Positions 7,525-16,645 of a stretch of DNA of 40,761 nucleotides are shown piece after piece. A program made the translations under genes and the position numbers. Source of the DNA: Planctomycetota bacterium (GTDB taxonomy: Bacteria > Planctomycetota > UBA1135); NCBI GenBank assembly GCA_024229395.1, contig JAAESM010000073.1, positions 1 through 40,761 on the forward strand. The letters are read 5' to 3'. The stretch's first letter is position 1, and every line of letters begins with the position of its first letter. A model generated the notes under the pieces. That model was not told where the DNA came from and made no database searches. It saw nothing but the letters and a program-made list of their open reading frames with translations.

Positions 7525-8835
7525 CTACAGGAATTGGGTGATCCCGGGCATCGGCAAGGGATAGTTGCCCGACTCGTCCGACAAGGTCGGAGGAGCGGTC
7601 TTGAAATTGGATTCATCTGGTGTGGGTCCGAACTCGAGCTTCGACTCGGCGACGTCTTGCCACTTCACCGGTTTGCCGGTGTAACAAGCGATCTGCCCCA
7701 TCACTGTCATTAAGGTGCTCTGGTTCATGTGGTAGCCGCTATTGATCGGTTCGCCGTTGCGCACCGCCTCGATCAATGCGACCTGTTCGGCGGTGTATGG
7801 ATCCTGGGCTTCGCCTCGGTACCTCCACGGGTTGGCACCTTCGATGCGTCCGCGATCCAGATGACAGACACCCTTGCTGCCCATGATGATGTCGCCGGAG
7901 TTGCTGTAGCACCCGACTTGGGTACGGGACATCGCGTAAAGCCGCGGACCACTTGAGTATTCGTAGACTGCCGCATGGTGGTCGAACATGTCGCCGAACA
8001 CTTCACCGAAGGAGGAGGAGCGGCCACCGAGACCGAAGCACCACTCCGGCTTCTCTTCACCAAGAATCCACGACATGCGATCGGCGTTGTGCACCAACGA
8101 CTGGGTGACGTCGTCGCCGGACAACCACCTAAAGTGGTACCAGTTGCGGAACTGATACTCGGTCTCGGTCATGGCAGGGTCGCGCGCCTCCAAGCGGTAA
8201 GGCCCGCGCAGGAACATGGACTGCATCGAGATGACCTCACCGATGGCGCCATCATGGATGCGCTTGATGGTCTCGATGTACTTGTCCTGGTATCGACTCT
8301 GGAGCCCCGAGACCAAACTCAAGCCTTTCTCCTTGGCCAAGTCGCAAGCTGCCTGCATGCGGCGCACGCCAGCCGGATCGATGCCGTGCGGCTTCTCCAC
8401 GAACACATGCTTACCTGCCTGAATCGCAGCCTCTGCATACATCGGATGAAACTTGGAAGCACAAGCGATCAAGATGACGTCGGCGGCTTCGATCACATGC
8501 TTGTAGCCGTCGAAACCCGTGAAGCAGTGATCATCATCAACCAACATCTGGTCGGGAGCTTCGCGCCGCAAGGCATCACGCGCGACTTCGATTCGGTCGG
8601 CGAAGATGTCGCACATGGCCACCAGCTGCACATCTTTGCCGGCGGACATGCTTTGCGCGGCCGCGCCGGAACATCGCCCGCCACATCCGATCATGCCGAT
8701 CCGGATCACCTGCCGCCCCCCTACATGAGCACCGCGGGCTAGGGGCATCGTACTGATGGTGGCAGCGCCTGCAGCAGCCCATTTGAGGATTGTGCGGCGT
8801 GTAGGTTCGCTTGAGGATTGTGAGGGAGGATTCAT
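7525..8835 (-). CDS. Gfo/Idh/MocA family oxidoreductase, Tat-exported (second copy)
   Basis: A 436-aa enzyme with a Tat signal (RRTILKWAAAGAA), Rossmann motif IGMIGCGGRCSG near residue 46 and a complete EKP motif in VFVEKPHGID, unlike the QKP of the copy at 874-2196. It shares little beyond the fold with that copy, so the two are not a recent duplication. The ATG is preceded by GGAGA about 10 nt upstream. It leads the ThuA gene, which starts 5 nt after its stop. A role in oxidising or rearranging an exported or environmental sugar is inferred from family and neighbour; the substrate is unknown. Confidence 0.93.
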   Translation of the reverse strand: MNPPSQSSSEPTRRTILKWAAAGAATISTMPLARGAHVGGRQVIRIGMIGCGGRCSGAAAQSMSAGKDVQLVAMCDIFADRIEVARDALRREAPDQMLVDDDHCFTGFDGYKHVIEAADVILIACASKFHPMYAEAAIQAGKHVFVEKPHGIDPAGVRRMQAACDLAKEKGLSLVSGLQSRYQDKYIETIKRIHDGAIGEVISMQSMFLRGPYRLEARDPAMTETEYQFRNWYHFRWLSGDDVTQSLVHNADRMSWILGEEKPEWCFGLGGRSSSFGEVFGDMFDHHAAVYEYSSGPRLYAMSRTQVGCYSNSGDIIMGSKGVCHLDRGRIEGANPWRYRGEAQDPYTAEQVALIEAVRNGEPINSGYHMNQSTLMTVMGQIACYTGKPVKWQDVAESKLEFGPTPDESNFKTAPPTLSDESGNYPLPMPGITQFL

Positions 8836-9035
8836 GAGAACATTCTCCGGGCAAGGAAAACGTCAGAATAGCATGCGTTTCCGTGGACATTACTTCCTGG
8901 CACGACCTTTCCTTCTTGCGGCTTCTGCGCAAACTCACCGCCAACTGCTCCGCGACTGCTCCTCGACTGGACCGCGGTGTCAGGTGGCGTTGATGAGGGC
9001 GTGCTTGGCATACCCGGTGTTGCTAGGCTGCTGCC

Positions 9036-10259
9036 ATGTTGAAGCCCCTGCTGTGCATTTCCCTGTTGCTGCCTGCCGCCCTGTCCTGTTCCGGCCAGAA
9101 TCCAATCGAGAATCAAGGTGCTTGGTTCAAGGGCAACACGCACACCCACACTTTGTGGAGCGATGGCGACGGCGCGCCAGAGGTTTCGGTGGCTTGGTAC
9201 CGCGAGAATGATTATCAATTCCTGGTACTGTCGGACCACAACATCTTTCAGGACCAGGAGCGTTGGTTTCCAGTATCTGAAGACGGCAAGAAGCGTTTGA
9301 AGCCTGCGGAGTTGGGTCAGTTGATCGAGCAGTTTGGCGCCGACGCCGTGCAGATCCGTGAGGTCGATGGTCAACGCGAGATGCTTCTGCTTACGCTTTC
9401 GGAATTGAAGGAACGCTTCGAGTCCAATGGCGAGTTCTTGTTAATTCCGGGTGAGGAAGTCACCGGCAGCTACAAGAAACATCCGGTGCATATCAACGCC
9501 GTGAATATCGCTGAAGTCATTCCGGCATTGCAGGGTGACTCGGTCAGCGACCAAATGAATAAGACCATGGATGCCATCGTCGCGCATGGCCATGAGCATG
9601 GGCTATCCACCTTGGCACACCTCAATCATCCGAACTTTGGATGGGGCTTCACTTGGGAAGAAGTTGCCTCCATGCGCGCTGATCGTTTCTTCGAGGTCTA
9701 CAACGGCCACCAAGGTGTGCGCAACCACGGCGATGCCGAACATGCCTCCACCGAAGAGATCTGGGATCGCGCCAATATGTTGCGCATGACCGAATTGGAC
9801 CTACCTCCCCTCTTTGGGCTCGCCACCGATGACGCCCACAATTATCACGGCGCCATCACATCACAAAGCGGTCGAGGCTGGATCATGGTGAGGTCCGAAT
9901 CCCTTGAGAGCAATGCCATCGTCGAAGCCATGAAGCGTGGTGACTTTTACGCCTCTAGCGGTGTGACCTTGGTGGATGTGCAACGTGGAGACAGCGAATA
10001 CCGCATTGAGATCGACGCCCAAGAGGGAGTGCAATACACCACGCAATTCATCGGCGGCGAAGTCATTGGCGAAGGCTTGAACGATGCCGGCAAGGTGCTG
10101 TTCAAGACCAATGACAACCCTGCGATCTACGCCTACAGCGGCAAGGAACTCTATGTGCGTGCGGTGGTCACCTCCTCCAAGGATCACCCGAACCCTTACG
10201 CTGCGGGAGACAAGGAAACGGCTTGGACGCAACCGATAGAAGTTGCTTCCAAGCCGTGA
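9036..10259 (+). CDS. PHP-domain metal-dependent phosphoesterase, lipoprotein
   Basis: A 407-aa protein. The signal peptide ends in AALSC (C18), a good lipobox, so the enzyme should be membrane-anchored outside the cytoplasm. The PHP domain starts with KGNTHTHTLWSDGD (H36, H38 as metal ligands). It continues with FLVLSDHNIF (D-H), IPGEEV, AHLNHPNFGW and FGLATDDAHNYHG, which together supply the expected His/Asp/Glu metal site. PHP enzymes cleave phosphoester bonds; secreted ones are often annotated CehA/McbA-like. The substrate is not evident. A TAGGCT hexamer lies 6 nt before the ATG and no Shine-Dalgarno is visible. Confidence 0.9.
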   Translation: MLKPLLCISLLLPAALSCSGQNPIENQGAWFKGNTHTHTLWSDGDGAPEVSVAWYRENDYQFLVLSDHNIFQDQERWFPVSEDGKKRLKPAELGQLIEQFGADAVQIREVDGQREMLLLTLSELKERFESNGEFLLIPGEEVTGSYKKHPVHINAVNIAEVIPALQGDSVSDQMNKTMDAIVAHGHEHGLSTLAHLNHPNFGWGFTWEEVASMRADRFFEVYNGHQGVRNHGDAEHASTEEIWDRANMLRMTELDLPPLFGLATDDAHNYHGAITSQSGRGWIMVRSESLESNAIVEAMKRGDFYASSGVTLVDVQRGDSEYRIEIDAQEGVQYTTQFIGGEVIGEGLNDAGKVLFKTNDNPAIYAYSGKELYVRAVVTSSKDHPNPYAAGDKETAWTQPIEVASKP

Positions 10260-10290
10260 TGAACTAGGTTTTGATCTCAGTGCGCGGGCT

Positions 10291-10740
10291 TCAACGCAGC
10301 ACGTTGCACCGGCCCATGGCACGCGAATACATCCACAACAAGATGGCGAACACGATGATCATGACCGAGATGCCGAGTTCAGATGGCCCGCCCATGACAT
10401 CCAACGCGCCACCAAAGGCGTAGTTGTAGACATTGATCACGACTGCGCAGACCAAGGAGACCAAGAAAACTTGGGTGGCGAATCCTTTGCGCAACAGCAA
10501 AAGAATCGAAGCGAACAAGCCTGACCAGACGGCCATGGCCCAACCGGCAGTGACCCATGCCGGTGAATTCCAAACGAAGTCCAACTGCTCCTGTGGGATG
10601 CCTTCGAGATAGGCTTCGTTGCGCAGATGGGTCATCATGTAGTTGAAGGACCCGAAGCCATTCCAAAACAGCGACAGGACTCCGATGACCCATAGGTGAG
10701 CGGGAGTATTGGGGGTATTGGCGTTTTCAGTTTGATTCAT
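10291..10740 (-). CDS. Small four-helix membrane protein
   Basis: A 149-aa protein read from the ATG at 10740 (MNQTENANTPNTPAHLWVIG). The frame stays open to 11001, but that extension is basic, low in hydrophobics and runs antisense through the next gene and the promoter hexamer, so I reject it. Four hydrophobic helices are visible, separated by NYMMTHLRNEAYLEGIP and short loops. The layout (W-N-G-F..N-Y-M-M-T near helix 1, P-A-W..A-W-A near helix 2) resembles small bacterial proteins often labelled 'sugar transporter' without experiment. TACGAT at 10762-10767 and GGAG a few bases before the ATG support this start. Function unknown. Confidence 0.75.
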   Translation of the reverse strand: MNQTENANTPNTPAHLWVIGVLSLFWNGFGSFNYMMTHLRNEAYLEGIPQEQLDFVWNSPAWVTAGWAMAVWSGLFASILLLLRKGFATQVFLVSLVCAVVINVYNYAFGGALDVMGGPSELGISVMIIVFAILLWMYSRAMGRCNVLR

Positions 10741-10834
10741 TCGGGGGGGAGCTCCGCTGCCATCGTAGCAATGAACATCAATCCGTGACGGAACAGACAT
10801 CGTTAGCGTATTCTTTTTCTTACAATCCAGCCCA

Positions 10835-12097
10835 GTGCTTTCCACATTGAGCCTTCGTCGGTCGCTGCCTGCCCCCCGCCTGCGCACGACCCTGCTATTG
10901 GCCCTGTTCCTGCGGGTTTTGTGGATTCTGCTTTGCCCGAACGAGCCGAGTTCGGACCAAGTAATGTACGACGAATACGCGCGCATGATCGCGCAAGGCA
11001 ACGGCTACAGCTACGCCAATGGTGAGGTGGCTGGTTGGTGGCCAGTGGGTTACCCGGCCTTGGTGGCGCCGTTTTATTTCCTATTCGGCGAGCATCATGC
11101 AGTGGCTTATGGCTTGAATACCGTGCTTGGATGCCTGTCGATCTTATTTTGCTTCTTGATCGGCCGCGACCTCATCTCGGAACGAGCCGGACGTTTCGCC
11201 GCTTTTTTGTTCTGTATTCACCCGAGCTTCATCCTCTACACCACCGCGCTCGGTTCCGAGAATGCCGCAATCCCCACGGCTTTATTGTTCGTTTGGCTTT
11301 GCGTGCTTGGGGCGAAAACGAGGACCTTCAATTGGCGCTTGGCAGCTGTTACGGGTTTGGTGTTGGCAGCGGCCGCTTATGTACGAGCCCCTTCGGTCCT
11401 GCTGGGCTTATGTCCCTTGCTATTGGCCATGATGTGGCACCAAAGCTGGGCACGCGCTTTCGCATTCACGGCACTGACCGCAGCAGTCTGCGTGGCCTTG
11501 TTGTTGCCCTGGGGATTCCGTAATCAACAGCACTTTGAGCGCTTCTCGTTGTTCTCGCTGAATGGGCAATCCAACTTTTGGATGGGCAATCATGAAGGCA
11601 CCGATGGTGGCTATACCGAGCCGCCCGCCGAATCCATGGCCATGAGCTTGGTCGACGGCGAGGACTATATGGGCGAACAAGCTTGGCAGTTCGTGCGTGA
11701 CAATCCCGGTCAATACCTGAAGCTGTGCGTGCAACGCAGCGTCATGACCTTGCAGTCCGACACCATCGCCGTCGAGTGGAATAAGATCGGCATCTACAAA
11801 CGATTCGGGGAAGACACCGAAGTGGTCACGCTGCTCAAGCTCACCACGACGGCCTTCCATTATCTCTTGTTGCTGGGAGTCTTGGCCGCTCTCTATCGTT
11901 GGTGCGGTCGCGAACATCGATTGCGCGAAGTCTTCTACCTGTTCGGCGCAGCCGCACTCACTGCAGCACCATTCATCCTGATCGTAGGTGGCAATCGTTA
12001 TCACTTACCGATGATGGCTTTCTGCTGCATCCTCGTAGGGTGGATACTCTCCGAACCGATCAAGAAGACTACTGTGGGTCGTTCTTCAGCGGATTAG
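10835..12097 (+). CDS. GT39/ArnT-like membrane glycosyltransferase
   Basis: A 420-aa polytopic protein with about ten hydrophobic segments. The first extracytoplasmic loop holds an acidic pair of the GT-C type (SSDQVMYDEYARMI, about residues 39-52), followed by NGYSYANG and WWPVGYP. This is the layout of polyprenyl-phosphate-sugar transferases (PMT/ArnT, Pfam glycosyltransferase 39/83). Such enzymes transfer a sugar from a lipid carrier to lipid or protein outside the inner membrane. The start is GTG at 10835, 8 nt after a TACAAT hexamer and with no Shine-Dalgarno. The last codons abut the decayed S9 peptidase sequence directly, so the 3' end may mark an old deletion junction. Confidence 0.82.
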   Translation: MLSTLSLRRSLPAPRLRTTLLLALFLRVLWILLCPNEPSSDQVMYDEYARMIAQGNGYSYANGEVAGWWPVGYPALVAPFYFLFGEHHAVAYGLNTVLGCLSILFCFLIGRDLISERAGRFAAFLFCIHPSFILYTTALGSENAAIPTALLFVWLCVLGAKTRTFNWRLAAVTGLVLAAAAYVRAPSVLLGLCPLLLAMMWHQSWARAFAFTALTAAVCVALLLPWGFRNQQHFERFSLFSLNGQSNFWMGNHEGTDGGYTEPPAESMAMSLVDGEDYMGEQAWQFVRDNPGQYLKLCVQRSVMTLQSDTIAVEWNKIGIYKRFGEDTEVVTLLKLTTTAFHYLLLLGVLAALYRWCGREHRLREVFYLFGAAALTAAPFILIVGGNRYHLPMMAFCCILVGWILSEPIKKTTVGRSSAD

Positions 12098-13428
12098 GCA
12101 ACACGATCGAAACCCGTGGCACCTTGCTGCTAGGTTCCGGCACCAAGATCCCAGTGGCGTCGTTGTTGGTCTATGACTTGGCAAGCAAGAAGACCACCGC
12201 GATCGAGACTGGTGGCAAGCCGAACGGTTACTTGTTCAACGTATTCGCTTCCCCGGATGGTGAGCGTATGTACGTGCATTCCACCGATCGCCTGCAGAAG
12301 AAGCTGACGGTCTTGGAGATGGATCTTGAAAGCGGCAAGTGCGAGACCATCGTTGAGCAAACGCAGCCGACTTGGCAGACCAATCACCCGGGCAAGCGTT
12401 ACCTAGGAGATGGAAAACGTTTCTTGTGGAGTACTGAGGGCACCGGCTACACCCATTTCGAATTGCGCGACCTCAGTGGCAAGTCCTACGGCATGGTCAG
12501 CGACGGCGATTTCCAGACCAGTCGCTTGGAATGGGTCGATGAAGAGGCCGGCCTGATCGGTTTCAGCGGTTTCAGCTCGCCAGTTTGGATGGCAAGACGC
12601 AAACGCGTGTAACCACCATCGATATGCATCAACGGCGAAGTTGCCGGGATGGTCGCCGAAAGTGATCCTGCAAGTGCAGCCAACGTTGCCGAGATGTTCA
12701 CCTTCCGTTCCGATGACGACAAGTTCGACATCTACGGCATCCTCTTCAAGCCCAAGGAATTCGATCCCGCCAAGAGTTATCCAATGATCAACTCCTTGTA
12801 CGCCGGCCCCTGATCGAATGAGATTTCGGCACGCTATGTGGGGCAGGAACGCCGCGAATGCACTCGCGGTTACTTGGTGGTGCGCGTGAACAGCCGCGGC
12901 ACTGGTAACCGCGGCAAGGCATTCCTGGGGGCTGCCTATCTGCGCCTAGGTGATGGCGATATTCAAGACCACGCCGACGCCGTCCGTCTGCTCGCCAAGC
13001 GCCCTTACGTGGATGGCGAGCGCGTCGAAATCGTGGGCCACTCCTATGGTGGTTTCATGGCGGCACTCGGCATCTTCAAGCACCCCGACGTCTACGCCGC
13101 TTCGGTGATCGGTTCCGGCGTGACAGACTGGCGCAATTACGACACGATCTACACTGAGCGTTATATGAGCACGCCGCAACTCAATAAGAAGGGTTACGAC
13201 ACCGGTTCGGCCATGACCTATGCCAAGCAACTGAAGGGCAAGGTCATGATCATGCACGGCATGGTGGATGACAACGTGCACCCCACCAACGCCTTCCAGC
13301 TGATTGATGCCTTGGATAAGGCCGGCAAGTCTTACGAGAGCCGCTTCTTCCCGAATGCCGGACATGGCCTGGGCCGTGGCTTCAGTCAGAGCCAGTGGGA
13401 GTTCTTCGACCGCGTGCTGCAGCCATAG
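12098..13428 (+). pseudogene. Decayed S9 (DPP-IV-like) prolyl oligopeptidase, 5'-truncated and interrupted
   Basis: Homology to exported S9 dipeptidyl peptidases runs through about 440 codons, where the family usually has 700-780. The signal peptide and first part of the beta-propeller are missing. From about 12150, propeller pieces read clearly (VASLLVYDLASKKTT, FNVFASPDGERMY, KRFLWSTEGTGYTHF). Near 12585 homology shifts frame (LDGKTQTRVTT) and the original frame hits TAA at 12610-12612. After a further apparent deletion the first frame resumes (INGEVAGMVAESD, FDIYGILFKPKEFD, YPMINSLYAGP) and ends at TGA, 12811-12813. From the GTG at 12838 a 196-aa frame holds the whole hydrolase domain with GHSYGGF (Ser at 13042-13044), DDNVHP (Asp) and AGHG (His). 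As a full-length enzyme it is broken; expression of the catalytic piece alone cannot be excluded. Confidence 0.85.
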
Positions 13429-13470
13429 TTGGCGACAGTTCTCCGTCATAACAGGCAATCTCTGCTAGGA

Positions 13471-13496
13471 TTCGTCGTCAGCTCTCTGACGACGAA
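13471..13496. repeat. Perfect 11-bp inverted repeat (4-nt loop) upstream of the M28 peptidase
   Basis: TTCGTCGTCAG (13471-13481) and CTGACGACGAA (13486-13496) are exact reverse complements around CTCT. It starts on the last base of a possible -10 (TAGGAT, 13466-13471) and ends 20 nt before the ATG at 13517. No T-run follows, so it fits an operator or a 5'-leader hairpin better than a terminator of the upstream pseudogene. Confidence 0.8.
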
Positions 13497-13516
13497 CAAA
13501 CTCCTGCATTGAATCG

Positions 13517-15028
13517 ATGAACTTCCGCCCTCTTGCCTGCGTATTCGCGACGATCCTGACGACCTCTGTCCTGGTAGCCCCAAGCCACGCCCAGGCGGTC
13601 TATCAACCACCGGCGTCGACCGCGGACAAGGCGATGAACCGCGCGCTGGAAAGCGTGAACCCGTCCAACATCGAGGCCGATTTGCGTTTTATCGCCGATG
13701 ACGAGATGCAAGGTCGTGACACCATCTCGCAAGAGCAAAGGATTGCCGCACGCTACATTCGCGCACGCCTGGAGCGCATTGGATTCACCCCTGGTGCCGG
13801 CGACAGCTTCCTCTATCAATATCCACTGGAAGGACGTCAACTGGACCGTTCTTCGCTAGCCGCCACCTTGACCCGCGGCGGCAAGGCGCATGCCATGAGC
13901 TATGGCAGTGATTATGTAATCGCTGGGCGTTGGGCGGTTGCGGATCTGGAGACCTCGGGCGAGATCGTCTACTGCGGCGCTGGTACCAAGGAGGATTTTG
14001 ATCCTGAAGTGATGAAAGGTCGCTGGGCCTTATGTCATTACTCCGGGCAATCGATCTGGCGCATCTTCAGTCCTGCGCGTCAAGCTGGTGCAGTTGGCCT
14101 GATCGTGATCACCGACCCGGAATCAGAGATCGGCAGTGTGATTCCGCATTTCAAGGTTGCCAACTCGGGCGCTTTCGCCCCCAGTGTCAGCTGGCCTTCC
14201 GATGGCAGTAATCGCCGTCAACGCCCTTCATTCCCGATTCTGGCTTTCAGCGATGAGCTCAGTGCATCGCTGCTGAAGGATAAGCCTGAAGTAGGAACAG
14301 TGCTCGACAGCAGCTTCATTGAGAAGCGCGGCAAAAGCGGCGGCACCATTCAAGCGGAGAATGTCTGTGGCCTATGGCCAGGCAGTGATCCGCAATTGAA
14401 AAACGAGGTCATCATTGTTTCCGCGCACTATGATCACATCGGCGCGCGTGGTGGGCAGATCTTCAACGGCGCCGACGACAACGGTTCCGGCACTTGTGGC
14501 ATGTTGGCTTTGGCCGAAGCCCTAGTCGAGTACGGCCCGATGCAACGCTCAGTGCTATTGATCTGGGTCTCCGGCGAGGAAAAAGGCTTGTGGGGTTCGC
14601 GCGCTTGGTCACAGAATCCGAGCTTGGCCGACGGCATGAAAGCGGTTGCCAACATCAACATCGACATGATCGGCCGCAACGATCCGAAGGTGCTGTACGT
14701 GACTCCGAGCCCGGAGCACAAAGATTTCAACGGCTTGACCAGGTTGATGGAGAAGTTCGGTGCTGAGGAAGGCTTTGGTGATTTCCCAGAAGGTCAGAAG
14801 CAGGGCTTCGAAGGCCTTGGCAGTGCCGATGATTACTATCGTCGCTCCGACCACGCCGAGTTCGCCAAGTTAGGCATCCCGGTCTGCTTCCTGTTCGCCG
14901 GCGTGCATGATGATTACCACCAGCACACCGACACCATCGAGAAGATCGACTACGACAAGATCCATCGCGTGGTGCGCGTGGTCATCAAGGCCCTGAACTC
15001 GCTGCAGGCCAAGGAACTGGAGCTGTAG
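13517..15028 (+). CDS. M28 family zinc aminopeptidase, secreted
   Basis: A 503-aa exported peptidase. The signal peptide (about residues 1-26) ends at SHAQA. A PA-like insert occupies the middle (about 140-270), followed by the M28 catalytic domain from about 290. The two-zinc site is complete: VSAHYDHIG (H304), FNGADDNGSG, WVSGEEKGLWGS with the catalytic Glu pair, INIDMIGRNDP, and a final histidine in FAGVHDDYHQHTD. The family removes N-terminal residues from peptides, or acts as a glutamate carboxypeptidase-like or glutaminyl cyclase-like enzyme. The layout fits the aminopeptidase branch. A possible TAGGAT promoter element and a perfect inverted repeat precede it. It follows the S9 pseudogene and may have shared a peptide-utilisation role with it. 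Confidence 0.92.
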   Translation: MNFRPLACVFATILTTSVLVAPSHAQAVYQPPASTADKAMNRALESVNPSNIEADLRFIADDEMQGRDTISQEQRIAARYIRARLERIGFTPGAGDSFLYQYPLEGRQLDRSSLAATLTRGGKAHAMSYGSDYVIAGRWAVADLETSGEIVYCGAGTKEDFDPEVMKGRWALCHYSGQSIWRIFSPARQAGAVGLIVITDPESEIGSVIPHFKVANSGAFAPSVSWPSDGSNRRQRPSFPILAFSDELSASLLKDKPEVGTVLDSSFIEKRGKSGGTIQAENVCGLWPGSDPQLKNEVIIVSAHYDHIGARGGQIFNGADDNGSGTCGMLALAEALVEYGPMQRSVLLIWVSGEEKGLWGSRAWSQNPSLADGMKAVANINIDMIGRNDPKVLYVTPSPEHKDFNGLTRLMEKFGAEEGFGDFPEGQKQGFEGLGSADDYYRRSDHAEFAKLGIPVCFLFAGVHDDYHQHTDTIEKIDYDKIHRVVRVVIKALNSLQAKELEL

Positions 15029-15063
15029 GCCACTGCGGAATCGCGTGGTACGATAGCCCCTTC

Positions 15064-16341
15064 ATGGAGGCCGACGTACCCGCCAAAATCGAACTGCTAG
15101 CCCCTGCCGGGTGCTATCCATCGCTTCGTGCTGCCATCAGCAATGGCGCCGATGCGGTCTACTTTGGCCTGGCGCAGTTGAATATGCGCGCCCGTTCGCG
15201 ACGCAGCTTCGAGCGCGAGGATCTTGCCGAGATCTGCCGTATCTGCCGCGAATCCAACGTCAAGAGCTACTTGGCGCTGAACACCGTGCTCTACCAGCAC
15301 GATTTGAAGCTATGCAAGTCGCTGCTGGAGGAAGCCGCCGAGCAACAAGTCAGCGCGGTGATCCTGTCCGACATGGCGGCAGTGATGATCGCCGAAGACC
15401 TAGGCCTTGAGGTCCACCTGTCCACGCAGTTGTCGATCTCCAACGCCGACGCCGTGCGTTTCTATGCCTCGCATTGTGACCGCATCGTGCTGGCTCGCGA
15501 ACTGAGCCTGCCGATGATCAAGTCGGTACATCAGCAGATCGTTGAGCAAGATATTCGCGGCGTCTCCGGTCGCTTGATGGAGCTGGAAGCCTTCGCCCAT
15601 GGTGCCTTATGCATTGCCGTTTCGGGACGCTGCAGCATGTCGCTGTACTCCTCCAATGCATCGGCCAACCGCGGCGCTTGCGATCAGAACTGCCGCAAGG
15701 AGTACATCGTCAAGGATGCCGAGACCGGTCACGAAATGTTGGTCGATAACAACTACGTCATGTCTCCCACCGACATTCTCACCATCGGTTTCGTTGACCA
15801 GATGGTGGAAGCCGGCGTGCAAGTTTTCAAGATCGAAGGCCGCGGGCGCGCCCCGGAGTATGTGGGAGCAGTGACCGCAGCGTATCGCAAGGCTTTGGAT
15901 GCCGTGCAAGATGGCAGCTTCAACGAAGAGCTAGCCAATGAGCTGATCCCAGAACTGGAGAAGGTCTACAACCGCGGCTTCTCAAGCGGCTACTACCTTG
16001 GACAAGAGCAAGGTTGGGCCAAGGTCGGCGGCAGCAAAGCCACCCGCCAGAAGCAGATGATCGGCACCATCACCAATGTCTTCCAGAAAGCCGGCGTGAT
16101 CGAAGTCGAAGCCAGCGCCGGCAAGCTAAGCGTGGAAGATGAATATGTGGTCATTGGCCACACCACCGGCGCTGTGAATGGCACAGTGTTGGAACTGCGC
16201 ATGGAAGATGAAGCCGGCAACGCCAGCAACCCGCAAGAGGTCAGCAAGGGTGATCGCTTCACCCTCCCCCACGTCGGCGACGCTCGCCGTGGCGACCAGC
16301 TTTATCGCCTAGCTCCGATCGAACAACCGACCTCCGTCTGA
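15064..16341 (+). CDS. U32 family Fe-S protein (TrhP/YegQ-like tRNA hydroxylation protein)
   Basis: A 425-aa cytoplasmic protein of the 'peptidase U32' family. The N-terminal half is the TIM-barrel-like domain starting ELLAPAGCYPSLRAAISNGA. The signature region FAHGALCIAVSGRCSMSLYS, with NRGACDQNC after it, gives C183, C190, C206 and C210, fitting the [4Fe-4S] cluster known in this family. A smaller beta-rich C-terminal domain (about 330-425) is present, as in TrhP/YegQ. Although named peptidases, characterised members (TrhP, RlhA, UbiU/UbiV) act in RNA or quinone hydroxylation. TrhP (ho5U34 of tRNA) is the nearest in size and layout, but the assignment is by eye. TACGAT lies 9 nt before the ATG. 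A ferredoxin gene follows after 3 nt. Confidence 0.88.
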   Translation: MEADVPAKIELLAPAGCYPSLRAAISNGADAVYFGLAQLNMRARSRRSFEREDLAEICRICRESNVKSYLALNTVLYQHDLKLCKSLLEEAAEQQVSAVILSDMAAVMIAEDLGLEVHLSTQLSISNADAVRFYASHCDRIVLARELSLPMIKSVHQQIVEQDIRGVSGRLMELEAFAHGALCIAVSGRCSMSLYSSNASANRGACDQNCRKEYIVKDAETGHEMLVDNNYVMSPTDILTIGFVDQMVEAGVQVFKIEGRGRAPEYVGAVTAAYRKALDAVQDGSFNEELANELIPELEKVYNRGFSSGYYLGQEQGWAKVGGSKATRQKQMIGTITNVFQKAGVIEVEASAGKLSVEDEYVVIGHTTGAVNGTVLELRMEDEAGNASNPQEVSKGDRFTLPHVGDARRGDQLYRLAPIEQPTSV

Positions 16342-16344
16342 CCG

Positions 16345-16593
16345 ATGGCAAAGCCGGGGAGCAACGCGCATATGGTGATTCGCCACAAGGCACTCGAATG
16401 CATCGGGTGTTGCTTGTGCGAGGAAACCATCCCGCAATACTTCCAGCTCGATGACGACGGCATGGCGCAGCTGCTTAACAGCACCCAAGAAGGCGTGTTC
16501 CAGCGTGCGACTGCACTGCGCTTGGATCAGGCGGAAATAGAGGAAGCTGTTGCCGGGTGCCCCGTAGACATTATTCGCCTCGACAACAGCTAG
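16345..16593 (+). CDS. Small single-cluster ferredoxin
   Basis: An 82-aa protein with ECIGCCLCEE (C19, C22, C25, plus an extra C23) and a distant C72 in AGCPVDII. This is the C-x2-C-x2-C...C-P pattern of small one-cluster bacterial ferredoxins. It should carry one [4Fe-4S] (possibly [3Fe-4S]) cluster and shuttle single electrons. Its ATG is only 3 nt after the U32 stop codon, so the two are almost certainly co-transcribed. The likeliest partner is the Fe-S cluster of that U32 protein (inference). Confidence 0.85.
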   Translation: MAKPGSNAHMVIRHKALECIGCCLCEETIPQYFQLDDDGMAQLLNSTQEGVFQRATALRLDQAEIEEAVAGCPVDIIRLDNS

Positions 16594-16645
16594 GGATCCT
16601 CTGGTCATTTTGACGCGATCGCAGTCGAGTCTTCGCCTGTTCAGA

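Noticed and set aside
7975..8742. 255-codon open frame on the plus strand
   Set aside because: Lies fully antisense to the second Gfo/Idh/MocA gene, whose motifs are complete.
10741..11001. N-terminal extension of the small membrane protein
   Set aside because: Runs antisense through the glycosyltransferase start and its TACAAT element, with no signal or domain; the ATG at 10740 fits better.
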